Shown here one piece after another: positions 45,663 to 56,880 of a stretch of 64,000 nt of DNA. Every line of letters starts with the position of its first letter. The first letter of the stretch is position 1. The stretch covers positions 620,001-684,000 of the forward strand of contig SWDT01000008.1 in assembly GCA_009193035.1 (NCBI GenBank). The letters are read 5' to 3'. This DNA comes from Halicephalobus mephisto (taxonomy: Eukaryota > Nematoda > Chromadorea > Rhabditida > Panagrolaimidae). The position numbers and the translations under genes were made by a program. The notes beneath the pieces are model-generated. The model worked only from the letters and a program-made list of their open reading frames with translations, was not told the DNA's origin and ran no database searches.

Positions 45663-47604
45663 TTACAGATTTAACGGATGTTGTTGAACAAGTCCTTGAT
45701 TTTTACACACATCATTTGAAATAGAAGCAATCAAATCAACTTCCTTATTATCTCCAGCATTAGCACGTGCAAGATTTTCACGAACTCTCCGAGTAGCTTG
45801 TCGAACAAACAATTCAACAATTTTTTTGTCATGATTACCTTCAGGACCAGCTTTGCTCAATACATAACTAGCACGTGAAAGAGTTGCTACCATACTGTAA
45901 ATATCAATAGCAGCACAAGCAACACGAGATAATTCATATTGACGATCTAAAAAAATTTTTTTTAAAATAAAACAAAATTTAACTTTTTTACCAATTATTC
46001 CTTTTTTATGTTTAGTTAATAATCCTTCTACAGTTTTACCAAATTCCTTAATCACAGCACTAACTTCAGTGGCATCTTTTTGAAGATCTTTATGAACTAA
46101 ATTAACAAGTTCATTATCAGAAGCATCTCCTAGGGTTCTTCTCTTAACTTCCCCAAACAAAGTAGACAATCCACCTGCTTTAATATCCTTGGCCAATTGT
46201 TGAAGATGCTTTCCAGCATGTTGTGATCCTGTCAATGAAATAAACAATTTCATAACATCATTTGCACCTTCAAAAATTCTAAATATTCTCAAATCTCTTA
46301 AAACTCTTTCTAATATTGTTTCAGACATAAATCCCATTCCACCATGTAATTGAATTGCATTATCACATACGATCCATGCATTATCAGATGCTGCTACTTT
46401 TCCAATAGCTGCTTCCAATTGATAATCACTTATCCCTTTATCCATATTCGCAGCCAACATGTAGACAATACTTTCCGTTGCATAATGTCTTGTTATCATA
46501 TCTGCCAATTTTTCTTGAACATCACCAAATTCCATTAATTTTTTACCAAATTGTACTCTATTAGACACATGTTCTACAGTTTTCTGAATACAATATTTCA
46601 TAGCTCCTGTACATGCTGCAGGAATTCCAAAACGTCCATTATTGAGAATATTCATCGCAACTTTAAAACCATTACCTTCACCTCCGATTAAATTTTCAAC
46701 AGGAACTTTAACATTATCAAAATGAACTTCTACAGTATTCGATCCTTTAATACCCATTTTTCTTTCTGGTGGTCCTGTTGTAACACCTCCAAAACTTTTT
46801 TCAACAATAAAAGCCGATACTTTGTCTTTCGTCGAACCATCTGGTTGTTTAATCGGAGTTTGAGCAAATACAGTAAAAATTTCAGCAAATCCACCATTAG
46901 AAATAAAATATTTTCCTCCATTAATTACGTAATATTTTCCATCTGAAGATAATTCAGCTCTAGTTCTGATAGAATTTGCATCAGATCCACTACTTGGTTC
47001 TGTTAAACAAAAACATGCAAATTTTCTACCTGTTGCTAAATCAGGTAAATATTTTTTTTTTTGTTCATTTGTTCCAAAAAGTAAAATTCCTTTGTATCCA
47101 ATTGATTGATGTGCTCCCATAACAACCCCTAAACCAAGGTCATTTGCTCCAACAACTTCGGCCAAACGTGCCATTTGAGTATTGTTCATTCCTGCTCCTT
47201 CGAATTCTTCTGGTACAAGTGCTCCAAAAGCTCCCAATTCAGCAAATTGAGCTAGAACTTCCATCGGAATACTTGCTTCTTTGTCATTTTTAACTGGATC
47301 ATTAATTTCGTTTAGAAATTTTTCAGTTGGAACAAGAACCATCTGAAGCATTTCTTTTCTGTCTTCAGTCAGATCCACCGGATATGGAAATGCTTGTTCA
47401 AAATTCGCTTTTCCTCGAAAAAGATTCATACAGAATGATTTCGATTCCTAAATTATTACTGTATTAAATTTAAATTAAAAACTATACCTCCGGTCTTTGA
47501 ATTTTTTTTTCTTCTTTCGTCGCTGCAGCCGTAGAAGCACATCTCGAAACAGAATTGATTCCGATTTGACGTAGTTGACGAAGAGACGACAGTTTGCTCA
47601 GCAT
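45663..47604 (-). CDS. acdh-12: very-long-chain acyl-CoA dehydrogenase, mitochondrial
   Basis: Exons 47488-47604, 45992-47447 and 45663-45946, 618 residues. Exon 1 is a mitochondrial presequence (MLSKLSSLRQLRQIGINSVS, Arg/Ser-rich without acids). The acyl-CoA dehydrogenase fold follows: FACFCLTEPSSGSDANSIRT binds FAD and substrate, ISNGGFAEIFTVFA continues the middle beta domain, and IQLHGGMGFMSE and LRIFRIFEGANDVM carry the catalytic base region (EGAND) of VLCAD/ACAD9 proteins. A VLCAD-type C-terminal extension (about 180 residues) is present. Intron 2 is only 45 nt, has no in-frame stop and is a multiple of three, so a naive reading fuses it into the protein. It catalyses the first step of mitochondrial beta-oxidation at the inner membrane. 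It is probably the first gene of an operon-like pair with maoc-1. Confidence 0.95.
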
Positions 47605-50267
47605 TTTCTTCAGCTATTCTCAATCTAAAAAAGTAAAATAAAAACCATATATGAGTTCTTTATAAAATCATCTCGACACGATTTTTTAGAAAATTTTAAA
47701 AACAAAATTGATCTGAAATTCAATTTTCTAAGATGGATTAGTTCTTATACGATTTCATAACTGATCGAAAATTATTAAAAATCATATATGAATTTTCTAC
47801 AAAATTATCTCGACACGATTTTTTAGAAAATTTTAAGAATAAAATTTATCTGAGATTCAATTTTCCGAGATAAATTAGTTTTTATATGATTTCATAATTG
47901 ATCGAAAATTATTAAAAATCATATATGAATTTTCTACAAAATTATCTCGACATGACTTTCTAGAAGATTTTAGAAATTAAATTTTCTGAAATAAATTAGT
48001 TCTTATACGATTTCATAATTATTTTCTTGAACTATATCCTCCCTAGATACATCTATAATCTTCTGGATCGAGATTACATAAGATATATAGTGTTCTCCCT
48101 TTGAAGACTAATTTTCATATATGAAAATCTTAAATATCCTAAAAATCACAACTAATACTTGAACGGTTCTTCAAGGACAAGTTACTTTGTATAATATTGC
48201 ATTATACAGCTACACAAGAAAACGAAAACACGTCGAAAGACACGAGGTTATCAATGACGCGAGCAGATCGGAAAGAAATTAGTTTAGACGTTCAGCGGTC
48301 AAATCGGGCGGCTGTTACAGAGGACAAAGTCCAATCAGCTCTTGTTCACAATTATCGATCAAGCGGACAAAGTCCGTTTTCCTTCTTCTTGACTTCAAAT
48401 GAGAAAAGCTATTCCACTCTAAGTAGCTATTCAAAACAATCACAAATTCTGTAGTTTATAAGACACATCCGAAAATTATACTTTTCCCTAAAAACAAAAA
48501 AAATAAAAAATTTCATATATCGAAAAAAATTAATTTTTCAAAACAAATTTGCAAATTTTGTGACTTATAGGATATAGATTGAGAAATTTATTTAATTTTA
48601 AATAAAAAATAAGATGTGAAATTTCATATATGAAAAATTAGAAATCAGTTAATTTCCGAAAAATAATCTATAATTCGTTTTGCGGTTTATAGGATATCTA
48701 TTTTAAATCTGTTAATTTTCACGAAAAATTCTTCTAAAATGCGAAAATAAGATAAATTTTAAAATTCAATCTCGAAAGCGGTTATACGACATTTCTGAAA
48801 CATTTATATTTAAATTCTAGAGTTGTAACTAAAAAAGTACTTTCAATAATATATTAGAATTTGAAATTCTGAATCTAAAATCAAAATCAATAGTCAACCT
48901 TTAGAATCCAGGATTCTAGATTATATAATACATATGTCGGAAATTTGTATCTCGAGTATCTATATTTAAATTCTAGAGTTGTAACTAAAAAAGTACTTTC
49001 AATAATATATTAGAATTTGAAATTCTGAATCTGAAATCAGAATCAATAGTCAACCTTCAGAATCCAGGATTCTAGATTGTATAATACATGTCGGAAATTT
49101 GTATCTCAAATATCTATATTTAAATTCTAGAGTTGTAACTAAAAAAGTATTTATAATAGAGTAATAAAATCAGTAAATTCTGAATCTGAAATCAGAATCA
49201 ATAGTTAACCTTCAGAATCCAGGATTCTGAAAACCGTATCCGTTATATAGTTTTTAAAAACAACTTTAGGTAAGTTTTGATATAAAATTTCAAATCTTTA
49301 AAATCTAGAATTAAGGTTATTTAAAATGATTTTTTAATTTTAGAAATTAAAATTATACAAACTGAAACAAATGCTTAGGACAGAATTATCGCATCACAGT
49401 CGAAAGTACATTGAAAATTATCTCTGCTGCACTTTGGACCTTTTATTTTAAATTTCTTTATTTAAATTTTTTTATTTAAATTTTTTTTATTTTAAATCTT
49501 TTTATTTAAATTTCTTTTTTAAATTTTTTTATTTTAAATTTCTTTATTTTAAATTTCTTTATTTAAATTTTTTTTATTTTAAATTTTTTTATTTTAAATA
49601 TTTTTCCACAATGAAATTCATTTTTTAATTGCATTTATACAATTAATATTTTAAAAAAACTAAAAAACAAAATTCGTCAGTTTTTTTAGGTTTAATTTTT
49701 AAATTAAAATTTAGAATTAAAATTAAAATTAAAATTAAAATTAAAATTAAAATTAAAATTTAGAATTAAAATTAAAATTTAGAATTAAAATTAAAATTTA
49801 GAATTAAAATTAAAATTAAAATTTAAAATTTTTAAATTTAAATTTAAAATTAAAATTAAAATTTAAAATTTAATAATTCTGTTTTATCCAGATCTACTCT
49901 GCATTAATCTAACAATTCCCTCAACTAATCAAAGACCGAGATTTACGGATTTCTAGGATTATCTCATTCCATAAAGACATTCAGAAAATTGCTTTTTAAA
50001 ATTCTCGGAAAATCTCAAAAACCGATTACTCATTTTCGAAAATTAACATTTATTTTCTAACATCAATAAAAAAGGTATTTAACCTCGAAATTTCAAATGT
50101 CATTCATTTCAAAACAGTTGAATATCGATTTATTCAAAAAGACACTTATCCTGTTCACTGTACATTACTTATTTATTCTTCAACGCGTATTCTGAAAGAA
50201 TTTTGAGAACTTGATGCGGGATTATTTCCAGACAGGAATTTCCATAAATCTCCTTAATTGACACGGT
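47605..50267. repeat. intergenic, tandem blocks and low complexity
   Basis: 47640-47960 is about 2.5 copies of a roughly 125-bp unit (ATCTCGACACGATTTTTTAG). 48790-49240 is three copies of an about 155-bp unit (AATTCTAGAGTTGTAACTAA). 49440-49600 and 49690-49870 are TTTAAATTTCTTTA and AAAATTAAAATTTA arrays. A GC-richer patch at 48200-48390 gives a chance 85-codon frame (+) with no recognisable content; it may belong to the acdh-12 upstream region. Confidence 0.7.
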
Positions 50268-51474
50268 TTATTCATGGTGATATTCAACACGGAACCGTTT
50301 TTGCGGTGGATCCTCACTGCTTGATTCTTCACAATTGACCACCATCTGCATGCATTCCGTCCCGATATTCGGGTAAGTCGTTAGAAGTTCGTTCCAACCA
50401 GCAGTCTAATATTAAAACTTGTATAAAATTACTAAATTCAAGTCCTACCTTCAAAACATCACCCATATGATGGCATATGAATCGAATACAATCTTTTCTA
50501 AGAATAGACGCACTGTGCATATCGGCCAAGGAGAGAAGTTGACAGACATTTTCACAATTGATTTGGGATTTTAACGCTGTTTCTGCGGCTTCTTTGAGTT
50601 CCAAAACTTCAAACCTTTCACCCATCTTTAGCATTTCCTGAAGAAGTACAAAATTGTTGATCAAGACCATTTTTCCTGAATACAAATACTGGATAAAGTG
50701 ACGCATAACCTGGAGATTTAGACGTTAAAAAGGATTTAAAATAAAAACTACCTCATAATCAATATCTGGAAACTTAACACTGTTGGATTTGTATTCACCC
50801 GTGTGTTCTTGAAGCATCGCTTTGAAAACGTTCGACCTTGAATATAGAACGAATCTATGGCAATTGATTTCGCGAGATCCTCCGGAGCCGTCTTGACAGA
50901 TAATCTTGAAATCAATGAATTTCGGTTCTTTCGTGTAGTGTTCGCTCAAATCCCTCGATAAAGCCGTGAATGAGCTGTCTGGAGAAGCCTGTAGGCCTGG
51001 ATCGCCGGGAGTAGTTTTCGTAATTGTGTCTTGGACGATGGATAAACTCAGGACTAGTTTGATTTCGTCTTGGGGAGCGATGTGCTGGATTAACTGTTCA
51101 CGACGAATGTACTCGAAATATCCATTTAATTGTTGGGTTCCACTGTAAACAGTTGCTGGGATTTCCTCTCCACGAACGTTCATGACGGTGAATTTGGCTT
51201 TGTACTTGAGACTAGTTTGGGAAAACACTTGGAAAAAACAGAAATCCTTGTTGGAATCTTTGTTTCCTTGAGGATGTAATCGAACACGAAAAACATGCTT
51301 TTGGGGATCCAGCACAGGCAAACTCGGAATGGTCTCCAGATAACGGCATTCACATTGACTGAATCCCTTGACGATCCAAGTGTGGGTGTGCTTGAGGCAC
51401 TTCACCTCAGTCAACGCAAAACTTTCCGAACACCTGGCAGTGGACACGTTGGTCACGGGCAACAGGTCGTCCAT
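50268..51474 (-). CDS. MATH-BTB substrate adaptor (SPOP-like, bath family)
   Basis: Coding exons 50752-51474, 50449-50709 and 50268-50405, 373 residues from the ATG at 51474. MATH domain about residues 20-160 (CLKHTHTWIVKGFSQCECRY, VFRVRLHPQGNKDSNKDFCF, AKFTVMNVRGEEIPA). BTB domain about 185-290 (FKIICQDGSGG, INCHRFVLYSRSNVFKAMLQ, HFIQYLYSGKMVLINN). BACK-like C-terminus (LLSLADMHSASILRKDCIRF, TAGWNELLTTYPN). Length equals human SPOP (374). Such proteins recruit substrates to CUL-3 ubiquitin ligase. The frame stays open upstream of the ATG through an acceptor at 51541, and an exon 51586-51660 could splice in frame, but no earlier ATG was found. I therefore treat those as 5' untranslated exons. 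The C. elegans counterpart is probably bath-42 or bath-43, not resolved. Confidence 0.92.
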
Positions 51475-51916
51475 TGTTCTGACGGGTCTGATTCGGTAGC
51501 ACTCGATAACAGCGTTTCTAACAGGGGAGGATTGATGAATCTAAAAGAGATTTGGTGGATTTCAGTGGGAAATTTGAATACAAACTTGATACTTCCGCAC
51601 CGCTTTACAAAAGCTTCCGTTGGAGGACGTCGTGGTTTGTGACTTCAGCGTAACAACACAGAGTGTTGTCTAGCTGACTACTGAGGAAAAACTTGACTGA
51701 AATAAAAAATTATTTCATATAAAACAAGCGACAAAGTACAAAAACACGCAAAAATCGATAAACAAAAAAATTTGTATTTTTCGGATTTGATATCTGTTAA
51801 AACTACGTTGTTTCCAGACAGGACTGACCTCGACGAAGTAGTTAATGAACAGGAAAAATCAGATTGATGTGGTTTTACTTGTAAAAGATTTCGAAAAAGG
51901 ATTGTAAAAACAAAAA

Positions 51917-52600
51917 GTAAAACAAGAGCGAGTCGATAACGCGCGGCGAGACACAGGGGAAGACGAGACGTCTCCTCAGCTGATGTCTGCCGGCCGTGGG
52001 TTTCTGGATTTCCTTAATCTCTATTTTCCAAGTAACCAAACCCAGAACTTACAAAACTTGACGGATCAAATAAATATATCAAAAACATTGATATTTTAAA
52101 ATTTAATACATATGAAAATTAAACATATTTTTAGAGAAAGTTAGAGTCAGTGGAATAGTCGATGAATAAAGTGGAAGATGTTGATGTGATTTTAATTTAA
52201 AAAAGATGTTTGAAATTAAAAATTGTGGAAGTAAAAAAATACGAAAATTAGAGCGAGTCGATAACGCGCGGCGAGACAGCTCAGCCGATGTCTGCCGGCC
52301 GTGGATCTCTGGATTTCCTTAATCTCTATTTTCCAAGTAACCAAACTCAGAACCTACAAAACTTGATCGATCAAATAAATATATCAAAAACGATGGTATT
52401 TTAAAATTTAATATATATGAAAATTAAACATATTTTTAGAGAAAATTGAACTTAATAAAATGGTTTAAATAATAATTATTTTATTTGTAAAATATATTTG
52501 AAAATGAGATTTCTAAAAACGAAAAAATTGAAACATTGACACGAACCGATAACGCGTTACGAAACAGCCCCTCAGCTGACGTTTGGTCATCGTGGATTTC
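51917..52600. repeat. duplicated GC-rich upstream block
   Basis: GAGCGAGTCGATAACGCGCG followed by GCGAGACA, CAGCTGATGTCTGCCGGCCG and TTTCCAAGTAACCAAAC occurs at 51924-52060 and again at 52248-52370. A decayed third copy is at 52536-52600 (CCGATAACGCGTTACGAAAC). The blocks are 300-1000 bp upstream of the MATH-BTB gene. Confidence 0.8.
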
Positions 52601-52609
52601 ATAATTTTC

Positions 52610-55040
52610 TGTTTTCTAAATTTTCTAATTTTTCTAATTTTTTATAATTTTCTGTTTTTCGAAGTTTTCTAACATTTCAAATTTTTCATAATTTTCTATT
52701 TTCAAATTTCTAAATTTTCAAATTTTTCTAATTTTTTATAATTTTCTGTTTTTCGAAGTTTTCAAATTTTTCTAATTTTTCATAATTTTCTATTTTTCAA
52801 ATTTCTAAATTTTCTAATTTTTCTAAATTTTCTGTTTTTCAAATTTTTCTAACATTTCACTTTTTAAATAATTACTTTCAGAAACTTTAAAAAATTCACA
52901 TATCAAAAATCCTATATTTTATAATTTGACACATAATTAAATATATTTTCAAAAAAATTGAACTTGATAAATATAAAAAATTAAATAACTATAATTTTTA
53001 TTTCAAAAAATGTTTAAAATTAAAATTCATACCTTAAAAATTAAAAAAAAAATAAAAAATTTAAAAAAATAAAAAATTTAAAAAAATAAAAAGTTTAAAA
53101 AAATCAAAAAAATTTAAAAAATTAAAATAAATTAATGATTCGTGACGAGACAAAAGTTTAAAGTTTTTATTGCTTTTGGAAATCCTAAATTTGTGGATTT
53201 TAAATTTTTTGTGATTTTTACTTTTCCAGAAAGTTGACTGTAAAGACAATGGATTGGTGAGAACAAAGAAGCACGTTGGAACTGTTCCACACTTTTTTGT
53301 TCTTTTGGAGTAAAATCAAACGAAGAAGCCCTCCGGGCATGAATCAAGGTTGTCCTCTCAAATTGGCCCGAGAACTAAACCGGTCCGACAGGAGAAACGA
53401 CAATTGACCCTAGACTTGCCGCTGGCAATGAATCTTTACCTTGATTTTTGGTGTAATTAAAAAATCAGAGTTTTCGTTTTGAGAGATGTTTTTAAATTTA
53501 AAATACTTTTTTTAAAATTTTTAATTTTGAAAATTATATTAAAAATTCAATTTTTGATGTAATTAAAAAATCAGAGTTTTCGTTTTGAGAGATATTTTTA
53601 AATTAAAATAATTTTTAACTTTGAAAATTATATTAAAAATTCAATTTTTGGTGTAATTAAAAAATCAGAGTTTTCGTTTTGAGAGATGTTTTTAAATTTA
53701 AAATACTTTTTTTGAAATTTTTAATTTTGAAAATTATATTAAAAATTCAATTTTTGGTGTAATTAAAAAATCAAAGTTTTCGTTTTGAGAGATATTTTTA
53801 AATTAAAATAATTTTTAACTTTGAAAATCATATTAAAAATTCAATTTTTGGTGTAATTAAAAAATCAGAGTTTTCGTTTTGAGAGATATTTTTAAATTAA
53901 AATAATTTTTAACTTTGAAAATTATATTAAAAATTCAATTTTTGGTGTAATTAAAAAATCAAAGTTTTCGTTTTGAGAGATGTTTTTAAATTTAAAATAC
54001 TTTTTTTACAGTTTTTAATTTTGAAAATTATATTAAAAATTCAATTTTCGATGTAATTAAAGAATCAGAATTTTCGTTTTGAGAGATGTTTTTAAATTAA
54101 AATAATTTTTTTAAAATTTTTAATTTTGAAAATCATTAAAAATTCAATTTTTGGTGTAATTAAAAAATCAGAGTTTTCGTTTTGAGAGATGTTTTTAAAT
54201 TAAAATAATTTTTTTTAGAGTTTTTAACTTTGAAAATCATTAAAAATTCAATTTTCGATGTAATTAAAAAATCAGAATTTTCGTTTTGAGAGATGTTTTT
54301 AAATTAAAATAATTTTTTAAAAATTTTTAATTTTGAAAATCATATTAAAAATTTAATTTCGAATTTAATTTTTGAAATAATTAAAAAATCAGAATTTTTG
54401 TTCTAAGAAATAATACTTTTTTATATTTAAAATAATTTTTATTTTTAAAATTCCAAAATTATTTTAAAACTTAAATTTCGAATTTGATTTTTATTATAAC
54501 TTAAAAAACTATATTTTTCGAGAATTTTAAATTTTAAAAATTAAATTTTTAAAAATTATTTTATTTAAAACGTTTTTTTAAATTTTTTACATTTTTAAAT
54601 CGTTTTTGACATTTAAGTTCCAAAGTTACCGTAATTTTAAAAGTTTTAATTTTGAAAGATAAATTTTATTTTTATTTTTTTGCACCTTTTGATGCTCAAA
54701 ATCGCCGTTGGCGTTTTTGTCCGTCTTGGGGATAATCCTTAGTGCTTTTTGGCAGAGGCCCTGAGGGCGGTTTGCATCTCTAATTGAGTGAACTCTCTCG
54801 GGACAGTCAAAACATCCATGAAGAAGACCCTGAGGGCAAAATGATTTTCCGAGGGAGTTCCATTTGAGGACTATTCTGCCTCAGGTCCGTGCTCGAGGCA
54901 AAGTCGGAAATTCAAAGTTTTTTGTTAATTTTTTTTTTCGTTAATTTTTTTTTTGTTAATTTTCTGTTTTTGTTAATTTTTTGTTTTTCGTTAATTTTTT
55001 TTTTTTAATTTTTTTTTCGTTAATTTTTTTTTTTCAGATA
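52610..55040. repeat. minisatellite and low-complexity DNA before the zinc-finger gene
   Basis: 52610-52860 is TTTTCTAATTTTTCATAATT arrays. 53450-54360 is about nine units of 100-105 bp sharing AAAAAATCAGAGTTTTCGTT, TTGAGAGATGTTTTTAAATT and AAAATTCAATTTTTGGTGTA. Two GC-rich islands interrupt it (53220-53450 and 54700-54900, with GGCCCTGAGGGCGG and GACCCTGAGGGC). The second lies just upstream of the zinc-finger gene and could be its promoter. Confidence 0.8.
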
Positions 55041-55049
55041 TCTTTGACG

Positions 55050-56729
55050 ATGAAAAGATCCAGTTTGATATCCATTGTTAATCGACTTTATTTGAATGCT
55101 AACAACGAACAGGATACTGTAGAACAGAGTACTGTAGAAAAAGAAGAAAAATCAACATTGATGGATAAAACAGAATCTTCGGAATCTGAATCGACGATTA
55201 TTTTTCCGAATTCATTTTTGGCTTCAGAAGCAGTTTCCAACGGACTCAGTGCCGTGGGGGGCTGCAGACAGTGTGCCCGGACCTTCGCGGACAGGCTGAG
55301 CTTGATCCATCATTTTGTGGATCATTTTCCAGGAATTTTCTACAGTTTTGAATCGAATCAAAAACTTTCACAAAATAATTCTAAATTTAATTTTCTTCTT
55401 CATCCTTTATCTAATTCTGAAATTGATTTTAAAAATTTAAAAAAAAAAAAAAAAATTAAAAATTTTGAATATCATGAAAAATCAAAAATTTCCGAATTTG
55501 AAAAATCTGGGGACCTACCGTACGACATGTGTCCTCATTGCTGCCAGACCTTCGCCGACCACCAGGTGTACACGGACCACCTGAAGACCCACGACTCCCC
55601 CGTGATCTCCCTCGGACCCCAGACCGGGGCCTCCCCCGCGAAGTGCGAGTACTGCGACCTCAGATTCTCAAACGAATACCTCCTGAAAGAACACAAATCT
55701 GTCCATTGCAGAATCTGCTCCATCTGCTCCAAAACTTTAATGACCGCCTTCGATCTGAATCTCCACATGGGAATCCACTCCGGATTCAACTACGATTGCA
55801 AGGACTGCGGCAGGTGTTTTCCCGACAGGAAAACCCTCGCCATCCACAACAAAATGCACAGAAGCGATCTCAGTGCCAACGACAGTGACGAAGACCGGAT
55901 TAACAAGGAACAGTTATCCAAGGAAAACCAAAAAAAAGTAAGTTTTCGTCCCAGGACCGACAATTGGCGAAATTTTTTCAGTCTTGAAACGCAAAAAATT
56001 TTAAAATTCTTGATTTTAAAAAATTTCAAAATTCTTGATTTTAAAAAAGTTTAAAATTTTGTTAATTTAAAAAAATTTTAAAATTCTTAATTTTGAAGAA
56101 GTTTTTTAAATTTCTAATTTTTCAGATATTTTTGAATTGTGGTTTTTAGGATTTTATAATTTTATAGAAGCTTCTAAAGTTTTCTAGAATACTGTAGAAA
56201 TTTTCAGAATTGTTCAAAATCAAAAAACTTCAAAATTTATATTTTAAAATTATTTAAAAATAAAAATTTAAAATTATTTAAGAAATTAAAATTTAAAATT
56301 ATTCGAAAATAAAATTTTAAATTACTCAAAAATTAAATTTTAAATTATTTGAAAATTAAATTTTAAAATTACTCAAAAATTAAAATAAAAAATTACTCAA
56401 AAATAAAAATTTAAAATTATTTAAGAAATTAAAATTTAAAATTATTCAAAAAATTAAATTTTAAAATTATTTAAGAAATTAAAATTTAAAATTATTCAAA
56501 AATAAAATATTAAAATTATTCAAAAATTAAATTTTTATTTCAGAAGCTGGAAAAACCGATTAAAGAGGTTCCAGAAGACAGACCAGAATCGTTCTTTAAA
56601 GCTAATCCGTATTTTGAAAACATCTTCAAGGAATCGCCCCGAAAACGACGTCATAGACCTTCTCGCGTCGTTGAAGACAAATTTTTTCAGCCGAATCTGA
56701 GGCCGAAGAAGAAATCCAGATCTGATTAA
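55050..56729 (+). CDS. five-finger C2H2 zinc-finger protein
   Basis: Exons 55050-55937 and 56544-56729, 357 residues, with the ATG 14 bases after a long polypyrimidine-CAG acceptor (likely trans-splice or 5' UTR intron). After a Ser/Glu-rich N-terminus come C2H2 fingers: CRQCARTFADRLSLIHHFVD, CPHCCQTFADHQVYTDHLKT, CEYCDLRFSNEYLLKEHKSV, CSICSKTLMTAFDLNLHMGI and CKDCGRCFPDRKTLAIHNKM. Fingers 2-5 are nearly contiguous, with variable linkers rather than TGEKP. Between fingers 1 and 2 lies an AT-rich in-frame stretch (55337-55504) rich in Lys/Asn/Phe. The C-terminal exon is basic (PRKRRHRPSR), a possible nuclear signal. A transcription-factor role is inferred. A possible AATAAA follows near 56752. 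Convergent with the receptor gene ending at 56881. Confidence 0.88.
55938..56543. repeat. intron of simple AT repeats
   Basis: Composed of AAAATTATTCAAAAATTAAA-type units with no other feature. A naive reading continues 39 codons past the true donor at 55938. Confidence 0.75.
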
Positions 56730-56880
56730 TTTTCGATCTCTTTATAAATTTTAAATAAAATTAAACAAGTCCAAAAAGCCGATATTGCGAGTCTAAAAAT
56801 GCAAAAGCACCTGTCGTGGACTTCAGAAGCATTTTAGTCATACTGTAACCGGAAGTGAAGGTTTCTGAAAATTCTCCGTT

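Noticed and set aside
48197..48454. 85-residue plus-strand frame upstream of acdh-12
   Set aside because: No domain, no splice partner; composition effect of a GC-richer patch.
53061..53347. Two minus-strand frames of 62 and 71 residues
   Set aside because: Poly-Phe/Asn/Lys low complexity over AT repeats; the GC-rich start near 53340 could be a 5' exon, but no joining exon was found.
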